Position numbers and translations under genes: made by a program. The notes beneath the pieces were generated by a model, which was given only the letters and a program-made list of their open reading frames with translations, was not told the DNA's origin and searched no databases. DNA of 38,325 nt from Catenulispora pinisilvae (GTDB lineage: Bacteria; Actinomycetota; Actinomycetes; Streptomycetales; Catenulisporaceae): assembly GCF_015356865.1 (NCBI RefSeq), contig NZ_JAAFZA010000089.1, forward strand, positions 1 to 38,325, written 5' to 3'. This document shows positions 16,217 through 24,399 of the stretch, piece by piece. Numbering within the stretch: the first letter of the stretch is position 1; each line of letters starts with the position of its first letter.

Positions 16217-17536
16217 TCAGCGGGGACGCGCCACCGGAGCGCCGGGGAGCGGGAAGAGGCTCCGGACGAAAGTGTTGCGGAACTTTCCGTCCGGATCGTG
16301 CCGGTCAAGCAGTGCCTGGAAGTCGGCGGCCTTGTCATACGTGGCCAGCGCGGCCTTCGGGCCGCCCAGGAAGACCTTGCCCCAGTGCGGCCGCGCACCC
16401 AGCGGCAGCAGTACCCGCTCGACTTCGGCGAGCGCGGGTTCCACCGCTGAGCGGTCGGGGAGCCAGGTGAAGTGGATGGTGAGGCTGTCGCGGTGGTGGG
16501 CCGGGCTGAGCCAGAGGTCGTCGGCCGCCACGGTCCGGAACTCGGAGATCTGCACCACCGGCGCGATGAGCGGGCCGAGGTCGCGGACGGCGGCGATCGC
16601 CTCGGCGGCGCGCGAGCGGGGAACGAAGAACTCTGATTGCAGCTCGGCGCCCGCGCTCGGGGTGAAATCGGGGCGGAAGTGCGGCAGTCGCTCGTGCCAG
16701 GGACCCGGGATGCCCAGCTGCTCGGTGCAGTTCTCGGTGGCCATGCCGGGGATCGGGTGCGCGGGGCGGTCCGCGAGGCGGCCGCCGAGCCAGTCGGATC
16801 CGGGTCGCCTAGGCTGCGTCCCGTCCGGCGACACCTTCACCTTCAGCCACACCGACGCCTCGCCGCGCCAGCCGGTGAAGACGCTGACGCTGTACGCGGC
16901 CGAGAACACCTCGTCGAGCCGGGTGATCACTTCTTGCAGCGGCACCGCCTGATACACGTACTGCGCGACGTCGAAGGTGGGCACGACGTCCACCGTCATC
17001 CGCGTGACCGCGCCCAAAGCACCGAGGCCGACCACGGCACCGTCGAAGTCGGGCGACTCGCCCCGCGTCAGGTCGCCCCGCGTCAGGTCGCCCCGCGTCA
17101 GCTCGACGACGTCACCGCTCGGCCCGACGAACTGCATCCCGCGAACCAGCCCCGCGAGGCCCTGGTTGCCGTCCCCCGACCCGTGGGTCCCGGTCGCGCA
17201 GGCCCCGGCCAGCGAGATGTGCGGCAGCGAGGGCAGGGCGGCCAGCGCGAATCCGGCGGCGTGCAGGCGGGATGCGAGCTCGGCCAGGCGCATGCCCGCG
17301 GTGACGGTCGCGGTGCGCGCGTCCGAATCGACCTGCACCTGTGGCGGGAGCCGGTCGAGCGTGACGAGATCGCCGGCGGTGTCGGCGAGGCGGTTGAAGG
17401 AGTGCCCGGTACCGAGCACCCGCACCGACGCGGCCTCGGCGATCAGGCTCCGGAGCTCGTCGAGCGAGCCGGGATGGTGACTGCGGACCGGGCGGAATTC
17501 GACGTTGCCGGCCCAGTTGCGGATCTGTTCGGTCAT
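16217..17536 (-). CDS. aldO: Alditol oxidase (FAD-linked, AldO-like)
   Basis: A 439-residue flavoenzyme of the VAO family that oxidises the primary alcohol of sugar alcohols such as xylitol or sorbitol to the aldose with release of hydrogen peroxide. It resembles Streptomyces coelicolor AldO over its whole length: NWAGN start, VLGTGHSFN with His45 at the covalent-FAD position, SLPHISLAGACATGTHGSG, NCTEQLGIPGPWHERLPHFR, ELQSEFFVPR and RPHWGKVF. Residues about 145-160 hold an unusual triple LTRGD/E repeat encoded by a 15-bp tandem repeat, in a surface loop of the FAD domain. ATG at 17536 with GGGAGA upstream matches the family start; the longer frame to 17575 adds 13 unrelated residues. The CBS gene follows. 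Confidence 0.92.
   Translation of the reverse strand: MTEQIRNWAGNVEFRPVRSHHPGSLDELRSLIAEAASVRVLGTGHSFNRLADTAGDLVTLDRLPPQVQVDSDARTATVTAGMRLAELASRLHAAGFALAALPSLPHISLAGACATGTHGSGDGNQGLAGLVRGMQFVGPSGDVVELTRGDLTRGDLTRGESPDFDGAVVGLGALGAVTRMTVDVVPTFDVAQYVYQAVPLQEVITRLDEVFSAAYSVSVFTGWRGEASVWLKVKVSPDGTQPRRPGSDWLGGRLADRPAHPIPGMATENCTEQLGIPGPWHERLPHFRPDFTPSAGAELQSEFFVPRSRAAEAIAAVRDLGPLIAPVVQISEFRTVAADDLWLSPAHHRDSLTIHFTWLPDRSAVEPALAEVERVLLPLGARPHWGKVFLGGPKAALATYDKAADFQALLDRHDPDGKFRNTFVRSLFPLPGAPVARPR
17058..17102 (-). repeat. 15-bp tandem repeat inside aldO (three units)
   Basis: Three copies of TCGCCCCGCGTCAGG (the last differs at one base), in frame, encoding three LTRGD/E units. It is a recent in-frame expansion within the alditol oxidase gene. 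Confidence 0.9.
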
Positions 17537-17686
17537 GGTCGGGGTCTCCCGGTGCTCGCTGTCGACGCTGACCATCGAGTCATGGAGCGGGGGCAGATGT
17601 CAACGGCCCGACATCCTCGAGCCCTGAGCCCCGCCGCTTCTACGGTAATCAGTGGGAGTCGGTGCACGGACCCGCTCAGGACCCGC

Positions 17687-19915
17687 TCAGGACGCGGTGG
17701 GTATGCGGGTGGGGTCGGCGGCGGCTCTCAGCGGCGCGGCGCTCCCGGCGGCCATCGATGCGCGGACCTCCGGAATCGCCCGGGCCAGCGACCCCACACG
17801 CTCCAGTTCCAGCGCCCAGACCGGTTCTGGGCCGGCGGCTGCGGCGAGCGCGGCGTAGCCGAGCAAGAGGTGGCCCAAGTCGACGGCGCCGAGGACTGCT
17901 TGTAGGGCGGCGTGCAGCGCGGTCGCATCGCTAGCGATAGCGCTATCGCTGGAGGCGAGAAGCCGAGTGAGGGCCTTGGTGCCGGGCACTCGGCTTTCCA
18001 AAAGCCTCAAGAGCGAAGGGTGCGGGCCACCGGCGCTGTAGGAGCGGATGACGACCCCCGTGCGCAGTTGATAGGTTGCATCAGGATGCTGATATATGGC
18101 GGAGAGTGCACGCGGCTCGGCCGGGTCCCACGCCGCGATCCGCCACAACATCGCCAGGTCGGCACCCAGATTGCCAGCCAGCTTGAACCGCATCGCCGGG
18201 GTTCCCTGCGGTCCCAGCGCGAGCTCGGCCAGAACCGGCAACAGGGGTTCGCGGCTCAGGAGTCGAGTCACGTCCTCGACCGCGGCCGGATCCCAGCCTT
18301 CGAGGTGTGCGGCCAACGTGCTCGCGAAGATCGGCCGCGGCATGAGCAACGCCACCACGGCGATCGGGTCCGCGGTGCGCAAGTCCTCGCGCGAGCCAGC
18401 CGCAGCGCCAGCCTCACCCGCGTCGTCCGGATCCATGGTGCACAAGTCGTCGCGTGAGTCGTCCGCAACACCAGCCCCACCCGCGACTGCCGGGTCCGCG
18501 GTGCGCAAGTCCTCGCGCGAGCCATCCGGAGCGCCAGCTCCACCCGCGCCTTCCGAATCCACGGTGCCCAAGCCGTCACGCGAGCCAGCCACAACGCCAG
18601 CCTCACCCGCACCTTCCGGATCCGCGATGCCCAAGCCGTCACGCGAGCCAGCCACAACGCCAGCCTCACCCGCACCTTCCGAACCCGTGATGCCCAAGCC
18701 GTCGCGCGAGCCATCCGCAACGCCAACGTCACCCGCGCCTCCCAGCGAGCGCCTCGGGAACCCGACCGGCGGCGGGCCCGCGTTCCCAGCCGCGTCGCGC
18801 GCCATCTCGGCGGCCAGCTCGGTCAGCGTCCCCGGCCAGGTCATGGCCCGGTGCAGGAACCAGGCCCAGGCCGCTGGATCCTGACTCAGCACCGGAGCCA
18901 ACACCGCTTCCGCCTCCTCCCGCACCGTCGCGGCCAGCCATCGCCGCGCGTCGTCCGGAAACGCCAGCGGGCGCAAGGCCAAGCGGTCGTGCCACAAGTG
19001 CCTGGTCGGCGCCAGGAACGCGAGCAGCGCCGTGACCGGCCGCATCGTCGCGACCACCTCGGCGGCGTCGAGCGACCCGCCGGCTAGGCCGCGGCGCAGC
19101 AGCACGCCGAGCGCGAACCGGTCGGCCGGGGTCGTCGGCTCGACGCCGGCCAGTGCCCGCCGCACCGCCTCGATGTCCGGCCTGGGCACCAGCCAGTGCG
19201 CGGCGGGATGGATCGCTTCTAGGGTGGCGCGGATGTCGGCGGGGAGGTCGGCGCGCCGGGCCAGCAGTTCTCGGGCGTGGTTCGGGCGGGGGTGGCTCTC
19301 GGCCTTGGCGAGCAGGGCCTCCCAGTCCGGGGCGAAGCGGCGGAAGTCGAGGTCGTCATCCTTGTCGGGCTTGAGGCGGCGGTCGGCGATGGCCTGGGCG
19401 ATCTGCGGGTCGTCGGCGACGGCTGCCGCCGCCCGGAGTTCGGCCTCGATGCGGGTGGGGCGGCGGCGGCTCTCGATCTGTTCCAGCAGGCGTTCGCGGA
19501 TTTCGTCGTCGATGATCGGGCGGCCGTCCGGCCCGCGCCGGTCCGCCAGGATGGCGTAGCGGGCCGGTTGGGTCCCGTCGGATCGTTCGCGGTGGAAGAA
19601 CAGGACAGCGTCGGCCATCCGGTTCGGCATACGAAGCAGATCCCTGATGACGTCGTCGGGGTCGGCCACGGTCCGCCCCTTCAGCGCCGCCCCGGCCAGT
19701 CCGAAGACCGAGGCCCGGGCGTCGGGGCGGGTCGGTATGTGGTCGCTGACCGCCATCGCGACGTCCAGCCGGCAGTGGCCGATGCTGCGGGCGAGGTCCT
19801 GATCGGTCATCGACGCGGCTCGGGCCAGGGCCTGGGCGTAGGGCATTGTGTGCATCACGTCCAGCTGACGGCCGACCGCGGCCCTGGTCGCCTCGTCCAT
19901 CCCGATTACCGGCAC
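17687..19915 (-). CDS. Unknown 742-residue protein with six 21-residue repeats
   Basis: I do not recognise this family. The chain is soluble-looking and helix-rich, with no signal peptide, membrane segment or catalytic motif that I can name. Residues 1-390 hold Arg/Asp-rich helices (for example FRRFAPDWEALLAKAES and HLWHDRLALRPLAFPDD). Residues 392-517 are six tandem 21-residue units of the pattern AGxAGxxxGSRxxLxxxDP, rich in Gly, Ala and Asp. Residues 520-742 are Ala/Leu-rich helices that could form an alpha solenoid (inference). The start is GTG at 19915, with GGGAG 8 nt upstream; an ATG at 19920 is out of frame and stops at once. It lies 31 bp downstream of the alpha/beta hydrolase stop on the opposite end of a same-strand pair, so this gene is transcribed first. 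Confidence 0.7.
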   Translation of the reverse strand: MPVIGMDEATRAAVGRQLDVMHTMPYAQALARAASMTDQDLARSIGHCRLDVAMAVSDHIPTRPDARASVFGLAGAALKGRTVADPDDVIRDLLRMPNRMADAVLFFHRERSDGTQPARYAILADRRGPDGRPIIDDEIRERLLEQIESRRRPTRIEAELRAAAAVADDPQIAQAIADRRLKPDKDDDLDFRRFAPDWEALLAKAESHPRPNHARELLARRADLPADIRATLEAIHPAAHWLVPRPDIEAVRRALAGVEPTTPADRFALGVLLRRGLAGGSLDAAEVVATMRPVTALLAFLAPTRHLWHDRLALRPLAFPDDARRWLAATVREEAEAVLAPVLSQDPAAWAWFLHRAMTWPGTLTELAAEMARDAAGNAGPPPVGFPRRSLGGAGDVGVADGSRDGLGITGSEGAGEAGVVAGSRDGLGIADPEGAGEAGVVAGSRDGLGTVDSEGAGGAGAPDGSREDLRTADPAVAGGAGVADDSRDDLCTMDPDDAGEAGAAAGSREDLRTADPIAVVALLMPRPIFASTLAAHLEGWDPAAVEDVTRLLSREPLLPVLAELALGPQGTPAMRFKLAGNLGADLAMLWRIAAWDPAEPRALSAIYQHPDATYQLRTGVVIRSYSAGGPHPSLLRLLESRVPGTKALTRLLASSDSAIASDATALHAALQAVLGAVDLGHLLLGYAALAAAAGPEPVWALELERVGSLARAIPEVRASMAAGSAAPLRAAADPTRIPTAS
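18365..18742 (-). repeat. 63-bp tandem repeat, six units, in frame
   Basis: Exactly 378 bp, six 63-bp units, encoding the 21-residue repeats of the unknown protein. Units near 18577-18702 are almost identical, a sign of recent duplication; the outer units have diverged. Length is a multiple of three throughout and no unit has a stop. Confidence 0.9.
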
Positions 19916-19946
19916 CGCATCCGCTCCCTCGATCCGCGTCCTCGCG

Positions 19947-20915
19947 TCATTCTCTTCCCTCCGCGTGGCCGAGGTGTACCTGGTAGAACTCGGCGAGCTT
20001 GGCGATGGCCGGCGTGACGTATTCGTCCTTGTCGTAGAAGTCGACGTGCGATGCCCCGTCGATCCAGTGCAGTTCCTTGGGTCCGCGCGCGCTCTGGTAG
20101 GCCTCGACGCTCATCCAGGACGTCACTGCCTCGCGACCGGCGATCAACAGCAGCGGACGCGGCGCGATCAGGCCGACCGCGGCGAAGGCGTCGAATGCCG
20201 CCATTCGGTCGACGCTGGACCAGGTCAGCGCCTTGGCCGAGCGCGGGTGGGCGGCGCGCGGGGTGCAGTAGTACTCCCAACCTTCGTACACATGCGGGCC
20301 GCCGAGACGCGCCTCCTGTTCCGATGCCGGAAAGAGGTCGAAGCGCTGGACGCCCTCACCCCGCGCCTCAGCGGTGCGGGCTGACGCGGCGGCGTCGAGC
20401 ATGCTCTGGAACACCGCCGGGTCCTGGGAGCCGTCGGCGCCGACCTTGAACTGCCGCGCGATGTCGACGCCGCTGACCGTGGCGACAGCGCGGATGCGGT
20501 GGTCGCCGGCCGCGGCGGCCAGGCTGTAGCCGCCGGAGGCGCAGATGCCCAGGACGCCGATGCGGTTCGGGTCGACCGCCGGGTGTGTGGTCAGGAACGA
20601 CACGGCGGACTTCAGGTCTTCGACGCGCTGGGCGGGGTCCTCCAGGCCGCGCGGCTCGCCCTCGCTCTCGCCCTGGTAGGCGGCGTCGAAGGCCAGGGTG
20701 ACGAAGCCGGCTTCTTCGCCCAGGCGGCGTGCGTACAGACCGGCGGCTTGCTCCTTGACGCCGCTGCCGGGGTGGCCGACGACTACGGCGGGCCTTGGAG
20801 CTGCGTTGGCGTCGTCTCGGGCGTGGTCTCGGGCGTTGTCCCGGCCCTCGTCCTGGAGGTAAAGACAGCCCGAAATCTTCAGGCCATTGCTGGAAAACGT
20901 CACATCGGTCCTCAT
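19947..20915 (-). CDS. Alpha/beta hydrolase (dienelactone hydrolase-like)
   Basis: A 322-residue cytosolic alpha/beta hydrolase. Seen: VVVGHPGSGVKEQAAGLYA (oxyanion-side loop), AFDAAYQGESEGEPRG, the nucleophile elbow in LGICASGGYS (Ser is the likely nucleophile, Cys two residues before), GREAVTSW near the acid position and GASHVDFYD with the catalytic His. This type includes broad esterases; the substrate is unknown. A charged insert (GRDNARDHARDDANA) near residue 25 looks like low-complexity growth. ATG at 20915 with GGGAGT upstream is chosen; the frame to 21086 would overlap the divergent regulator. The MmyB-type regulator at 21055 is 139 bp away and divergent, the same layout as at 11-1817. 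Confidence 0.88.
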   Translation of the reverse strand: MRTDVTFSSNGLKISGCLYLQDEGRDNARDHARDDANAAPRPAVVVGHPGSGVKEQAAGLYARRLGEEAGFVTLAFDAAYQGESEGEPRGLEDPAQRVEDLKSAVSFLTTHPAVDPNRIGVLGICASGGYSLAAAAGDHRIRAVATVSGVDIARQFKVGADGSQDPAVFQSMLDAAASARTAEARGEGVQRFDLFPASEQEARLGGPHVYEGWEYYCTPRAAHPRSAKALTWSSVDRMAAFDAFAAVGLIAPRPLLLIAGREAVTSWMSVEAYQSARGPKELHWIDGASHVDFYDKDEYVTPAIAKLAEFYQVHLGHAEGRE

Positions 20916-21054
20916 CGGTACCGGACTCCCATCGTGGGTGCTGTTCGAGCTTGATCTCCACGGTGGCCCGATCGCGAGCCCGCGACCAGGGATGATCTCG
21001 CCTATGCAAGCCAGTACCAGGCACGGCGGCCGCAACCCGTGGAGACTGGAGGAC

Positions 21055-21963
21055 ATGGCCTCCGCACAACCCGCTCGCGGCGACACCGGACTCGGCGACT
21101 TCCTGCGCTCCCGCCGCGCGGCCGTCGATCCGCACGAGGCCGGGATGCCCGACGACGGGCGGCTCCGCCGCGTCCCCGGGCTGCGGCGCGAGGAGCTGGC
21201 GATGCTGGCGCACGTGAGCGTGGACTACATCGTGCGGCTGGAACAGGGGCGCACGACCCGGGTCTCCCGCTCGGTGCTCGACGCCCTCGCCGACGCCCTG
21301 CGGCTGAAGCCCGACGAGCGCGACTACCTGTTCACGGTCGCCGACGTCACGCCCGGCGCGGTCAGTGTGGGCAGCATGGCCAGCGCGGCCAGCGCCCCGA
21401 CCCGCCGCCCGAGCCAGCCCGAACCGGCCCCGCGATTGCGGCAACTGCTGGACACCATGCCCGACGTCCCGGCGATCGTGGTCGATCACAGGATGGACGT
21501 ACTGGCCTGGAACCGCGGCGCCGCGGGGCTCCTGACCGATTTCAGCGCCCTGCCGCCGGCGCACCGGAACCTGATCCGGCTCACCTTCCTCGACCAGAGT
21601 TTCCGCGCGCTTTATGGCGACTGGCAGCGCGCGGCGAAGGACTGTGTCGCGACGCTGCGGATGGAGGCCGGACGCCGGACCGATGATGCGGCGCTGAACG
21701 CACTGGTCGGGGAATTGAGCGTGCGGGATCAGGATTTCCGGACGTGGTGGGCGACGCATCAGGTACGCGGGCCGAGTCAGCTGGTCAAGACGTACCGGCA
21801 TCCGATCGCCGGCACTATGGATCTGGATGTGCAGCAGTTCTCTGTGGACACACATCCTGATCAGAAGCTGATCGCTTTCACCGCGCAACCGGGATCCACT
21901 TCGGAAAAAGCACTTCAGTTCCTGCTTCAGTGGTCGAATACCCATGTGATGGCAGATGATTGA
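21055..21963 (+). CDS. MmyB-type helix-turn-helix transcriptional regulator
   Basis: A 302-residue paralogue of the regulator at 963-1817. The helix-turn-helix part (about 10-95) has PGLRREELAMLA followed by YIVRLEQGR, and the MmyB-like ligand-binding domain (about 120-290) has VLAWN and a conserved late RHPIAGTMDLD segment. A Ser/Ala stretch near residue 105 joins the two. It most likely controls the divergent alpha/beta hydrolase gene and perhaps the serine hydrolase that follows after 47 bp (inference). ATG at 21055 is set by GGAGG 4 nt upstream; in-frame ATGs further up would overlap the hydrolase gene. Confidence 0.9.
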   Translation: MASAQPARGDTGLGDFLRSRRAAVDPHEAGMPDDGRLRRVPGLRREELAMLAHVSVDYIVRLEQGRTTRVSRSVLDALADALRLKPDERDYLFTVADVTPGAVSVGSMASAASAPTRRPSQPEPAPRLRQLLDTMPDVPAIVVDHRMDVLAWNRGAAGLLTDFSALPPAHRNLIRLTFLDQSFRALYGDWQRAAKDCVATLRMEAGRRTDDAALNALVGELSVRDQDFRTWWATHQVRGPSQLVKTYRHPIAGTMDLDVQQFSVDTHPDQKLIAFTAQPGSTSEKALQFLLQWSNTHVMADD

Positions 21964-22010
21964 CATCAGGGCGGTTCCACGCCTGCTTCACACGGGGAGA
22001 TGATCCTGAA

Positions 22011-23138
22011 GTGCGACATGTCAAAACACTGTCTGCGCTGATGCTGGCATCGACGCTGGGTATTACTTTGACCGCCGCCGGCCAGGCGCCGAGTAAGGCT
22101 ACCGACTCGCTTCAACAGCAGGCGAACGCGATCGTCGCCGGTGGCGCGGTGGGCGCGCCGGCCGAGGTCAGCACCCCGGATGGGCAGCGTTCGGTGAGTG
22201 CCGGGACGGCTCAGGAGGGCACCGGCAGGCCGGTTCCGAAGGACGGGGAGTTCCGGATCGGCAGCGCCACGAAGACCTTCGTAGCCACCGTCATCCTGCA
22301 ACTCGCCGACGAGGGGCGGCTGTCGCTGGACGACACGGTCGCGCACTGGCTGCCCGGCGTGGTCGCCGGAAACGCGAACGACGGCGCGAAGATCACCATC
22401 CGGCAGCTGCTGAACCACACCAGCGGGATCTACGACTACACGCAGGACCTGTCCGAGATGACGAGCGCCACGGCGTTCCAGCAAGACAGGTTCCGTACAT
22501 ACACCCCGGAGCAGCTGGTCGCGATGGCCATGCGGCACGCGCCGGTGGCCGCGCCGGGCACGGCGTTCGCGTACTCGGACACCGACTACGTGCTGGCCGG
22601 GATGATCGTGCAGCGGGTGACCGGCCACACCTGGGCCGAGGAAGTCGATGCCCGGATCATCGCGCCGCTCGGCCTGAAGCACACCGTCGTCCCGGGCACG
22701 TTCCCCTTCATCGTCGGCCCTTACGCGCATGGCTACATGAGCTTCGGCGCCGGCAAGCTGCTGGACGTGTCGGCCTTCAACCCGAGCGCCGCCGACGCGT
22801 CCGGCTCGATCATCAGCACCGCGGACGACCTGACCCGCTTCTACACGGCGCTGGTCGGCGGGCGGCTGTTGAGCGCGGCGCAGCTGGCCCAGATGGAGAC
22901 GACGGTGCCGGCGTCCGCGCTGGGCCTCGGCGTGCGCTACGGCCTGGGGTTGGGCTGGGTCCCGCTGTCGTGCGGCGGCGGCTACTACGGCCATCCCGGC
23001 GGGATCTTCGGGTACAACACCTGGGACGGCGTCACGGCGGATGCGCAGCGTGCCGTGGTGGTGTCGGACACCGGCGACGGTAGTGACGCGAGTCAGCAGG
23101 CTGTCATCGGACTGGTGGACCAGCAGCTGTGCGGGTGA
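22011..23138 (+). CDS. Secreted serine hydrolase (class C beta-lactamase/DD-peptidase family)
   Basis: A 375-residue exported protein of the beta-lactamase/D-alanyl-D-alanine carboxypeptidase superfamily. A signal peptide covers about 1-30. The catalytic motifs are SATK (Ser85, Lys88), YSD (Tyr188, replacing the common YxN) and HPGG (His328, at the KTG position). These features fit the large esterase/DD-peptidase branch more than true beta-lactamases; the substrate is open. The start is GTG at 22011, with GGGGAGA 10 nt upstream. The gene follows the MmyB-type regulator closely and may be in its transcript. Its 3' end, stop included, is partly duplicated just downstream. Confidence 0.88.
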   Translation: MRHVKTLSALMLASTLGITLTAAGQAPSKATDSLQQQANAIVAGGAVGAPAEVSTPDGQRSVSAGTAQEGTGRPVPKDGEFRIGSATKTFVATVILQLADEGRLSLDDTVAHWLPGVVAGNANDGAKITIRQLLNHTSGIYDYTQDLSEMTSATAFQQDRFRTYTPEQLVAMAMRHAPVAAPGTAFAYSDTDYVLAGMIVQRVTGHTWAEEVDARIIAPLGLKHTVVPGTFPFIVGPYAHGYMSFGAGKLLDVSAFNPSAADASGSIISTADDLTRFYTALVGGRLLSAAQLAQMETTVPASALGLGVRYGLGLGWVPLSCGGGYYGHPGGIFGYNTWDGVTADAQRAVVVSDTGDGSDASQQAVIGLVDQQLCG

Positions 23139-23207
23139 GTTCGGGCAGCTGACTGAACTGAACTGGTGGACCAGCAGTCGTTCGGGTGAGCTCAGGCAGC
23201 TGACCTG
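23111..23207 (+). repeat. Direct repeat duplicating the 3' end of the serine hydrolase gene
   Basis: The last part of the gene with its stop (from 23111) recurs from 23162, offset 51 bp; both copies begin ACTGGTGGACCAGCAG and run on through similar GCAGCTGAC stretches. The second copy is noncoding and is followed by short CGACCTGACCTGACCTG repeats. It fills most of the gap before the LacI-type gene. Confidence 0.8.
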
Positions 23208-23254
23208 AGCCGACCTGACCTGACCTGAGCCGAGCAGGCCTAAACCGACCCGCC

Positions 23255-24250
23255 TTACCGCTCCCGCCCCGCCCCACTGGAAGCCCGAACCACAAGCTCG
23301 GGCGCGAACCGCTCCACCCGCTCCTCGCGCGCCGCCGCATCGCCGTGCAGCAGCGCTATGGCCCGGTCGGCCATCGCGTCGAGCGGGTGGCGGATCGAGG
23401 TCAGCGGCGGGTCCAGGACTTCGAGGATCGCGGTGTCGTCGAACGCTGTCACCGCGACCTCGTCGGGTACCGCGACGCCCGCGCGGTTCAACGTGGTGAC
23501 CAGGCCGATCGCCAGCACGTCGGCGGCGCACACCACCGCGTCGACGTCCCCGCGCATGCGGATCAGCCGCCGCCCCGCCTTGCGGCCGGCGTCGGTGGTG
23601 ATCGACGGCAGCACGATGGCGCGGCCGGCCTGGCCGAGGCGGTCGCGGAACGCCGCTGAGCGCTCGGCGCCGGACGAGGAGCTCTGCTCGGCCGCGACCA
23701 GGGCGATCTTCTCCCGGCCCTGGCCGCGCAGGTGGTCGATCAGCATGCTGATGGCGGCGTGGTTGTCCATGGTGACGGCGACCGTGCCGGCGCCTTCGGA
23801 CCAGCGGTCGAACTGCACGATGGGCCGGATCGAGGCCGCGGCCTTGATGGCCGTGCCGGACTCGGCGGTGGTCACCGGGACCACGATCAGGCCGTCCACC
23901 TTGCCGTTGACCAGGGTGTCGATCTCGCGGGCCTCGATGTCCGGGGTGTTGGCGGCGTCGGAGACGACCAGGACGCCGCCGTCGGCGCGGACCCGGCGGG
24001 ACAGGGCCTCGATGAGCTGGACGAAGTAGGGGTTGGCCAGGGAGGGGACCACCACGCCGAAGGTGCCGGTGGTGCCGGTGCGCAGGGCCCGGGCCGACTG
24101 GTTCGTGCGGTAGCCCAGTTCGCGGGCGGCGCGCTCGACGCGCTCGATGAGTTCCGGCGCGACGTTGCGGGGGGTCCCGGCGATGACGCGGGAGGCGGTC
24201 GCGCGGGAGACGCCCGCCAGCTGTGCGACATCGACCAGACGAGCCGTCAC
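23255..24250 (-). CDS. LacI-family transcriptional regulator
   Basis: A 331-residue DNA-binding repressor. Residues 1-50 form the LacI helix-turn-helix (LVDVAQLAGVSRATASRVI) with the hinge helix ELGYRTNQSARAL; residues about 60-325 form the periplasmic-binding-like effector domain with FGVVVPSLANPYF and VTAFDD. Proteins of this family usually bind a sugar or nucleoside-like effector. The start is GTG at 24250, with AAGGGA 7 nt upstream; the longer frame to 24406 overlaps the promoter of the divergent ribokinase gene. The neighbouring operon and an 18-bp palindrome at 24372-24389 mark it as the likely regulator of the riboflavin-related gene set, with ribose, riboflavin or a breakdown product as candidate effector (inference). 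Confidence 0.93.
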   Translation of the reverse strand: MTARLVDVAQLAGVSRATASRVIAGTPRNVAPELIERVERAARELGYRTNQSARALRTGTTGTFGVVVPSLANPYFVQLIEALSRRVRADGGVLVVSDAANTPDIEAREIDTLVNGKVDGLIVVPVTTAESGTAIKAAASIRPIVQFDRWSEGAGTVAVTMDNHAAISMLIDHLRGQGREKIALVAAEQSSSSGAERSAAFRDRLGQAGRAIVLPSITTDAGRKAGRRLIRMRGDVDAVVCAADVLAIGLVTTLNRAGVAVPDEVAVTAFDDTAILEVLDPPLTSIRHPLDAMADRAIALLHGDAAAREERVERFAPELVVRASSGAGRER

Positions 24251-24341
24251 GCCACGTCCCTTCCCGATCCGGGCGCCGAGCCGTGCGCCGGCGCACCGCG
24301 GCGGCGGCCGGGGCCGTGCCGAAGTTCCGGGTCGATGGTAC

Positions 24342-24370
24342 TTGACGGTGTGGTGAACATCATGCAGGGT
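24342..24370 (+). promoter_or_regulatory. Promoter of the ribokinase operon
   Basis: TTGACG at 24342-24347 and CAGGGT at 24365-24370 are 17 bp apart, a reasonable housekeeping promoter. The predicted start of transcription falls inside the palindrome that follows, so a bound repressor would block initiation. Confidence 0.55.
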
Positions 24371-24371
24371 A

Positions 24372-24389
24372 TGGGAAATCGATCTCCCA
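24372..24389 (+). promoter_or_regulatory. Candidate LacI-type operator
   Basis: TGGGAAATCGATCTCCCA is an 18-bp palindrome with one mismatched pair and the central CG typical of LacI-family operators. It lies between the predicted -10 and the AGGAGG ribosome site (24389-24394) of the ribokinase gene, 122 bp from the divergent LacI-type start. Confidence 0.7.
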
Positions 24390-24399
24390 GGAGGTGAAG

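Noticed and set aside
18365-18742. Regular 63-bp repeats as a possible CRISPR array
   Set aside because: Units are contiguous without spacers, lie in frame in a long gene, and no cas gene is near.
18096-18884. Plus-strand frame through the 63-bp repeats
   Set aside because: It is antisense to the unknown protein, lacks a ribosome site and is Arg/Pro/Ser-rich; open only because the repeat has no stop in that frame.
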